The notes under the pieces were generated by a model. That model made no database searches, was not told the origin of the DNA, and saw only the letters and a list, made by a program, of their open reading frames with translations. Source: Synechococcales cyanobacterium bin59.metabat.ball.084 (GTDB taxonomy: Bacteria > Cyanobacteriota > Cyanobacteriia > Cyanobacteriales > Chamaesiphonaceae). Taken from it: 40,683 nucleotides of DNA. Shown in pieces: positions 36,029 to 40,683 of the stretch (positions within the stretch are counted from its first letter, which is position 1; the number at the start of each line of letters is the position of its first letter). Position numbers and translations under genes: made by a program. The stretch lies in NCBI GenBank assembly GCA_013297675.1, contig JAAFHZ010000030.1, positions 1 to 40,683 on the forward strand, given 5' to 3'.

Positions 36029-36628
36029 ATGTCCGACTCTGGAAATCCGGTAGTATTAGTTCATGGCTTGACTGATACTGGCAATAAAATGCGCTACGTC
36101 TCCGATCGACTACGCGCCGCCGGACGCAAAACCTACAGCATCGATCTGCAACCGGGCACTGGCGAGGCTCCACTAGAGTTGTTAGCTAAACAGCTAGCAG
36201 GATTTATCAATAGACATTTGGGGGAAACCGCCACCCTAGATTTAGTGGGTTTTAGCATGGGTGGTTTAGTGACCCGTTACTATATGCAGCGCTTGGGCGG
36301 CATCGATCGAGTAGAGCACTACGTAACTTTGGCCGCCCCGCACCGAGGAACGATCGCGGCTTACTTTACCGGGCGAGCGGGCTGTGTGCAGATGCGACCC
36401 AACAGTGAATTTTTACGCGATTTACAAAGTGATGTCACCATGCTGGCAAAGGTCAAGTTCACCTCTATTTGGACAGCTTGGGATACGATTATTTTGCCTG
36501 CCCAAAGCTCTTGTTTGCCGGTGGGTAAAGATATACAGCTTCCGGTGCTGGCGCATCCTTTAATGGTGGTAGATTACCGCTCTTTAGATGCCATTGCCCA
36601 GGGTTTGGGCATCGATCCTCAGCACTAG
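36029..36628 (+). CDS. lipase-like alpha/beta hydrolase
   Basis: 199 aa from ATG 36029 (ATG 36014 also in frame). The sequence PVVLVHGLTDTG is the oxyanion region and VGFSMGGLVTRYYM the nucleophile elbow (GFSMG). TLAAPHRGT is the lipase class 2 / triacylglycerol-lipase-like pattern. The terminal LPVLAHPLMV probably supplies the catalytic His; the acid may be Asp in SIWTAWDTIILP. It is short but appears complete. It lies between glyS and glyQ and points the same way as glyQ. Confidence 0.82.
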   Translation: MSDSGNPVVLVHGLTDTGNKMRYVSDRLRAAGRKTYSIDLQPGTGEAPLELLAKQLAGFINRHLGETATLDLVGFSMGGLVTRYYMQRLGGIDRVEHYVTLAAPHRGTIAAYFTGRAGCVQMRPNSEFLRDLQSDVTMLAKVKFTSIWTAWDTIILPAQSSCLPVGKDIQLPVLAHPLMVVDYRSLDAIAQGLGIDPQH

Positions 36629-36705
36629 TTTTTTAGTACTGGCCGCCGCAATCAGCCCGATCGGTCTTACAATTTCAGTCAACCCCAAGTTTTTTCGGAT
36701 TTTCT

Positions 36706-37581
36706 ATGAATTTTCAATCTGTTGTTGCTACCCTGAACCAGTTTTGGAGCGAGCGGGGCTGTACGATCGTTCAACCCTACGATACCGAAAAAGGCGCTGC
36801 AACTAAAAGCCACCATACTTTTTTGCGCTCCTTGGGGCCAGAGCCTTGGTCAGTGGCTTATATTGAACCCTGCCGTCGTCCGGGAGATGGTCGCTATGGT
36901 CAGAATCCCAACCGCTACCAGCATTATTACCAGTACCAGGTCTTAATTAAGCCTTCGCCCGATTGGATTCAAGAAATTTATTTAGACTCCTTGCGGGCGC
37001 TGGGCATTGAGCCGGGGGATCACGATATTAGGTTTGTAGAAGACAACTGGGAAGATGCCGCCATGGGTGCCTGGGGGGTAGGCTGGGAAGTATGGCTAGA
37101 TGGGATGGAAATTACCCAGTTTACCTACTTTCAGCAGTGTGGCGGCATTGACTGTCGGCCAGTGTCGATCGAGATAACCTACGGCCTAGAAAGACTCTGT
37201 ATGTATTTGCAAGGAGTAGATTCGATCGCCGAAATTCAATGGAGCGACAACATCAACTACGCCGATATTTTCCTGCAAGGGGAGATCGAACAGTCTACTT
37301 ATAATTTTAAGGCTTCTAACCCCGAGCTGCTGTTTACGCTGTTTGGACTGTATAGACAAGAAGCTGAACAGTTGCTAGAGAAACAGCTAGTAATCCCTAG
37401 CTTAGATTACGTGTTGAAGTGTTCACACACTTTTAATTTGCTGGATGCGCGAGGCGTAATCTCAGTTACAGAGCGAACGCGCTATATTGGCACCGTGCGC
37501 AACTTAGCTCGGCAGGTTGCCCAAGCTTACGTGGTTCAACGAGAGGGCTTAGGCTTCCCTTTGCTGGCTAAAGCCACCTAG
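36706..37581 (+). CDS. glyQ: glycyl-tRNA synthetase alpha subunit
   Basis: 291 aa, normal length. It holds the class II catalytic core: [59 protein letters not shown] ([15 protein letters not shown]) and EITYGLERL. It pairs with GlyS to charge tRNA-Gly. Its stop lies only 4 bp from the end of the convergent nblA gene. Confidence 0.96.
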   Translation: MNFQSVVATLNQFWSERGCTIVQPYDTEKGAATKSHHTFLRSLGPEPWSVAYIEPCRRPGDGRYGQNPNRYQHYYQYQVLIKPSPDWIQEIYLDSLRALGIEPGDHDIRFVEDNWEDAAMGAWGVGWEVWLDGMEITQFTYFQQCGGIDCRPVSIEITYGLERLCMYLQGVDSIAEIQWSDNINYADIFLQGEIEQSTYNFKASNPELLFTLFGLYRQEAEQLLEKQLVIPSLDYVLKCSHTFNLLDARGVISVTERTRYIGTVRNLARQVAQAYVVQREGLGFPLLAKAT

Positions 37582-37585
37582 GCGT

Positions 37586-37756
37586 TTACATTTTGTTTTT
37601 CATGAGGTGCTTGACGATGTTTTCTTTCACCATCAGTTGACGCATGACTTCTAGGAGAAAGGCTTGAGACTGTTCAGGACTCATTTTTCGCACCTGTTCT
37701 TCGTAGACTTTCAGGTTAAACTGCTGCTCTACACTTAACGTCATTGGTAAGTCCAT
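37586..37756 (-). CDS. nblA: phycobilisome degradation protein NblA
   Basis: 56 aa from ATG 37756, chosen because AGAGGAAA sits just before it; the longer frame to 37960 begins in promoter DNA. LSVEQQFNLKVYEEQV, KMSPEQSQAFLLEVMRQLMVKENIVKHLM is the NblA helical-hairpin signature. NblA binds phycobiliproteins and directs them to ClpC-type proteolysis in nutrient starvation. Facing it upstream is cpcBA, its substrate. An NtcA-type promoter precedes it. Confidence 0.93.
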   Translation of the reverse strand: MDLPMTLSVEQQFNLKVYEEQVRKMSPEQSQAFLLEVMRQLMVKENIVKHLMKNKM

Positions 37757-37787
37757 GGTTTTCCTCTGAATAAAATCTATATTTGCC

Positions 37788-37831
37788 ATGTTAACGAAAG
37801 TAAAGATGGTTTGACAAGTATCCAAAAATAC
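37788..37831 (-). promoter_or_regulatory. NtcA-type promoter of nblA
   Basis: On the minus strand GTA-N8-TAC (plus 37818-37831) is a perfect NtcA consensus. It lies 24 nt before a -10-like TAACAT (plus 37788-37793; TAN3T form). The predicted start site is about 25 nt before the nblA ATG. This is the spacing of NtcA-activated promoters and fits induction of nblA by nitrogen shortage. A -35-like TTGTCA (37812-37817) is also present. Confidence 0.7.
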
Positions 37832-37972
37832 AATGTTAAGTTTTGGGTCTGTCTTCATGAGCAGCAGTGCTGTTTGTAAAGATATAAGAACTTGTGAACA
37901 GAAAGGATCGAACGATATAGTATAAAAAGACAATAGTAAAACAAGCAGCCATCGATACAAGCGATCGAGACG

Positions 37973-38002
37973 TTGTTAACAAGGGGTAAAACCCGATAAA
38001 AT
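37973..38002 (+). promoter_or_regulatory. candidate sigma-70 promoter of cpcBA
   Basis: TTGTTA (37973-37978) and TAAAAT (37997-38002) with 18-bp spacing. The -35 is part of the palindrome TTGTTAACAA, and GGGTAAAACCC lies between. The predicted start is about 30 nt before the AAGGAG ribosome site of cpcB. Other choices are possible. Confidence 0.35.
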
Positions 38003-38042
38003 CTAATACTCAAGTCACAAATATATCAAGGAGATTGAGTTC

Positions 38043-38561
38043 ATGTTTGACGCATTTGCAAAAGTAGTATCCCAAGCAGACGCTCGTGGTGAATACCTGA
38101 GTGCTGGCCAGCTTGATGCCCTGAGCGCCATGGTGGCCGAAGGCAACAAGCGGATGGATACTGTTAACCGGATTACTAGCAACTCTTCTACGATCGTTGC
38201 TAACGCCGCTCGCGCTTTGTTCGCTGAGCAGCCTCAATTAATTGCTCCCGGTGGAAATGCTTACACCAGCCGTCGGATGGCAGCTTGCCTCCGCGACATG
38301 GAAATTATCTTGCGCTACATCACTTACGCTACTTTCGCTGGCGACGCTTCTGTATTGGATGACCGTTGTTTGAATGGTTTACGTGAAACTTACTTGGCAC
38401 TGGGTACTCCTGGTACTTCTGTAGCGATCGGCGTTAAGAAAATGAAAGAAGCTGCTATGGCGATCGTTAACGATACCAATGGCATTACTCGCGGTGATTG
38501 TTCTGCGATCGCTTCTGAAGTAGGCAGCTATTTTGATAAGGCTGCTGCCGCTGTTGCTTAA
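38043..38561 (+). CDS. cpcB: C-phycocyanin beta subunit
   Basis: 172 aa, the standard length. It binds two phycocyanobilins in the rods of the phycobilisome at Cys82 ([13 protein letters not shown]) and Cys153 ([15 protein letters not shown]). Asn72, the usual methylated residue, is present (GGNAYTSRR). N-terminus [20 protein letters not shown] is canonical. A strong AAGGAG ribosome site precedes it. First gene of the cpc operon, 46 bp before cpcA. Confidence 0.98.
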   Translation: MFDAFAKVVSQADARGEYLSAGQLDALSAMVAEGNKRMDTVNRITSNSSTIVANAARALFAEQPQLIAPGGNAYTSRRMAACLRDMEIILRYITYATFAGDASVLDDRCLNGLRETYLALGTPGTSVAIGVKKMKEAAMAIVNDTNGITRGDCSAIASEVGSYFDKAAAAVA

Positions 38562-38607
38562 GCAACGTATTTGTAGATCACGTAAAAATATCTGGAGATA
38601 AATACCA

Positions 38608-39096
38608 ATGAAAACCCCCTTAACCGAAGCAGTAGCAGCAGCCGATTCACAAGGTCGCTTTCTCAGCTCCACCGAAATGCAAACAGCCTTCGGTCGTTTC
38701 CGTCAAGCTTCTGCTAGCATGGAAGCCGCTCGTGGCTTAACTGACAAGGCTGCGGCTCTTTGCTCCGGCGCTGCTAACGCAGTTTATGCCAAATTCCCTT
38801 ACACTACTTCCATGCAAGGTCCAGCTTACGCTGCGAACCAAACTGGTAAAGACAAGTGTGTGCGCGACATCGGCTACTACCTGCGCATGGTAACTTACTG
38901 CTGTGTAGTTGGCGGTACTGGTCCTATGGATGATTACCTCATCGGCGGTTTGGCTGAAATCAACCGTACTTTTGAATTGTCTCCAAGCTGGTACGTTGAA
39001 GCTCTGAAGTACATCAAAGCTAACCACGGACTCAGCGGTGACGCTTCTGTAGAAGCTAACTCTTACATTGACTATGCCATCAACGCATTGAGCTAA
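38608..39096 (+). CDS. cpcA: C-phycocyanin alpha subunit
   Basis: 162 aa, standard length. One phycocyanobilin attaches at Cys84 ([14 protein letters not shown]). [20 protein letters not shown] and the C-terminus AINALS are canonical. It pairs with CpcB as the alpha-beta monomer of rod hexamers. A GGAG ribosome site precedes the ATG. No rod linker or lyase genes follow; a terminator is next. Confidence 0.98.
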   Translation: MKTPLTEAVAAADSQGRFLSSTEMQTAFGRFRQASASMEAARGLTDKAAALCSGAANAVYAKFPYTTSMQGPAYAANQTGKDKCVRDIGYYLRMVTYCCVVGGTGPMDDYLIGGLAEINRTFELSPSWYVEALKYIKANHGLSGDASVEANSYIDYAINALS

Positions 39097-39114
39097 GTTT
39101 GACTTAATAATTAT

Positions 39115-39149
39115 AAAAAGTGCAGAGGATATCATCTTCTGCACTTTTT
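39115..39149 (+). terminator. cpcBA terminator
   Basis: A 15-bp stem AAAAAGTGCAGAGGA / TCTTCTGCACTTTTT (one mismatch) with a 5-nt loop and ending in T5, 18 nt after the cpcA stop. It closes the operon before the convergent gene at 39227; because it has A/T arms it may also serve that gene. Confidence 0.9.
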
Positions 39150-39226
39150 GATTGGCAATTGATAAGCCATATATGTCTAAAAATTCGAGCTAACAATGAT
39201 GCTATTGTTCATGGCGCTCAGGAGTT

Positions 39227-40683
39227 TTAAGCATCAATTACTACTCGTCCTTGGGGAAATGATACACAAGTTAGAATAAAGCCTTCTGCCTGTTCGCTTT
39301 CTTCTAGGGCTTCTGGATCAAAATCTGACACCCGCACTTTACCTTCGATCTTGCGCTTTTTACAGGTGCCACAGTTGCCCGATCGACAGCTACTACGAAT
39401 TTTGATCCCTTGAGACTCAGCCACTTCTAGCACCGATTCTTCCCCATCACACTCCACATTTTGACCAGATTTAGCAAATACGACTGTAATCTGGCCAATC
39501 GTTTCCAGCGGATCTACTGCTACACCTGGAGTAGTTGGGGGAGCTGGCGGCACAGCAGATTCTGGCACCGCTGCCGAAGGTGCCGGAATCACTGCGTCTC
39601 TATTTAACAATCCACGCAATCCCCCATTAGCAGCCTTTGGGATCACCACTGGCTCTGGCATTGCTGGTTTGGCGATTTTAGGAACAGCTTTAGGACTACC
39701 AAAACTTTCTTCGTGATAGTTATCCATAGGGAAGTGGAGCGAGGACAGAAGTTGTTTTGTGCCCGTCATAAAAGCTTCAGGCCCACAGACAAATGCCATC
39801 CGCTCCAGAAAATCGGGAACGGTCGATTGCAGCATACTGGCTGTTACTCTGCCGGTCAAACCCATCCAATTTTGGCCAGAGTTATTTTGAGTTATCGTCA
39901 CTAGGGGGTGAAATTTTTTATGTCGCGCTGACATCATCATCAGCTCTTGCTGATAAATAATATCGGCAGGAGTGCGAGCGCTGTGTAAAAACACCACATC
40001 ACAATCGGCCATAGTGTCACAGAGCCACCGTGACATCCCCATCATGGGGGTGATGCCGCTGCCTGCCGAAATAAACAATAGCTTTTGGCTAGGATACTGG
40101 AAGCAAGTAAACTTACCCATCGGGCCGCTAAGCTTGATCTCGCTGCCTACCTGAAGGTTGTCGTGCAGCCAGTTAGAGACCAAACCAGCCGGAAGACCTT
40201 CCCCAGAAGCTGGCACCCGTTTCACCGTAATCTCTAAACTGTGGGGACGCGATGGCGTGGAAGAAATTGAATAGGAGCGTAATACCTCCTCTCCATTGAT
40301 TTTTAGATCAAGGGTAATAAACTGGCCGGGTTTGTAGCTAAATAATAAGCCCGGATCAGCCACAAACCGAAAAGTTTTCACATCGTGAGTTTCATTGATA
40401 ATTTCGGCACACCGCACCTTTAAATCGCCTTTTTGCCAGCGAGTAAAGCTGTTGGGATCGATCACTGATACCGGCATATATTGATCTGGAGTCAATGGTA
40501 CCGGTGGATAAATCATGGTAGAAGCATCAGTGTCACCAACTTGGATCACCGCCAGTGTGAAGTGACCGATCGTGATCACGCTGCCCATGTCTAATTCGTT
40601 TTCTTGCCCAGCAAAAACAGCTTTTTCATCCAGCCAAGAACCACCAGAGCTGCCAACGTCAGCAAAAAAATAGCAGCCGTTGC
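39227..40683 (-). CDS. FHA - flavin reductase - [2Fe-2S] ferredoxin multidomain oxidoreductase (5' end outside window)
   Basis: The frame continues past the ATG 40588 to the window end. There the residues (DVGSSGGSWLDE ... LDMGSVITIGHFTLAVIQV) form the distal half of an FHA (phosphothreonine-binding) domain, so the start lies beyond 40683. Next is an FNR-type module with FAD motif RSYSIS, GLVSNWLHDNL and NAD(P) motifs AGSGITPMMGM and VCGPEAFM. A Pro/Ala-rich linker follows, then a plant-type [2Fe-2S] ferredoxin (CRSGNCGTC plus a distal Cys in ILTCVSFP). The reductase-ferredoxin layout is that of Hcr/class-IA-like reductases. Fusion to FHA hints at redox work controlled by phosphorylation. Partner unknown. 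Confidence 0.85.
   Translation of the reverse strand, partial: NGCYFFADVGSSGGSWLDEKAVFAGQENELDMGSVITIGHFTLAVIQVGDTDASTMIYPPVPLTPDQYMPVSVIDPNSFTRWQKGDLKVRCAEIINETHDVKTFRFVADPGLLFSYKPGQFITLDLKINGEEVLRSYSISSTPSRPHSLEITVKRVPASGEGLPAGLVSNWLHDNLQVGSEIKLSGPMGKFTCFQYPSQKLLFISAGSGITPMMGMSRWLCDTMADCDVVFLHSARTPADIIYQQELMMMSARHKKFHPLVTITQNNSGQNWMGLTGRVTASMLQSTVPDFLERMAFVCGPEAFMTGTKQLLSSLHFPMDNYHEESFGSPKAVPKIAKPAMPEPVVIPKAANGGLRGLLNRDAVIPAPSAAVPESAVPPAPPTTPGVAVDPLETIGQITVVFAKSGQNVECDGEESVLEVAESQGIKIRSSCRSGNCGTCKKRKIEGKVRVSDFDPEALEESEQAEGFILTCVSFPQGRVVIDA

Noticed and set aside
37757..37960. Upstream extension of NblA to 124 aa
   Set aside because: The extension overlaps the NtcA site and -10 element, and the internal ATG 37756 has a good ribosome site and gives the usual NblA length.

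Overview
The window is chromosomal DNA of a cyanobacterium. Direct markers are cpcB and cpcA (phycocyanin), nblA (phycobilisome degradation), a CrtL-type lycopene cyclase, separate glyQ and glyS genes, a GatA amidotransferase subunit, and repeated HIP1 octamers (GCGATCGC) amid a general excess of CGATCG. Short dispersed hairpin repeats, Uma2/DUF820, HopA1-family and DUF4331 proteins also fit. I lean to a Pseudanabaena-like filamentous or Synechococcales lineage, but the genus cannot be fixed from the sequence alone.

Layout. 1-5.1 kb is accessory: the end of an unknown small protein, an 82-aa protein built of two repeats, then a leftward operon of a STAND-type NTPase and a membrane Ser/Thr kinase with a periplasmic-binding (PBP1) sensor. 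The kinase gene is broken by a ~93-bp terminal-inverted-repeat element. A relic of a second PBP1 domain lies upstream. 5.2-13.6 kb holds tRNA-Pro(UGG), leuS with a coupled DUF4332 gene, an unknown gene, lycopene cyclase, and a P-loop ATPase overlapping a TPR protein. 13.6-20 kb is mixed: gene relics, a secreted protein, a methyltransferase, Uma2, RtcB RNA ligase, a dispersed repeat, a damaged toxin-antitoxin pair, and a PIN toxin locus tightly joined to a patatin-like gene. 20-24.5 kb has gatA and several small genes (XRE, pRiA4b ORF3-like, membrane protein, HTH, BamE-like secreted protein). 24.5-29.6 kb encodes exported proteins on the minus strand (TPR, unknown, DUF4331, RTX/DUF4114).

29.7-33.7 kb carries a DUF815 ATPase divergent from a HopA1-family gene, followed by two small genes with the same leader (ending in YGGK) but different Ser/Lys/Gly/Cys-rich C-terminal parts. 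This looks like a small RiPP (ribosomal peptide) locus and is the best candidate here for an undescribed system. 33.7-37.6 kb has glyS and glyQ flanking a lipase-like gene. 37.6-40.7 kb is the phycobilisome end: nblA, with a near-ideal NtcA promoter, diverges from cpcBA, which ends in a strong terminator. Beyond it a multidomain FHA / flavin reductase / [2Fe-2S] protein runs off the window.

How genes may work together. nblA and cpcBA, back to back, make and dismantle the same antenna, with nitrogen control readable at nblA. The STAND NTPase and kinase-receptor form a signalling pair, probably inactivated here. HopA1 and the twin leader peptides could be modifying enzyme and substrates. Functions given as inference rest on motif recognition by eye; no database search was run.
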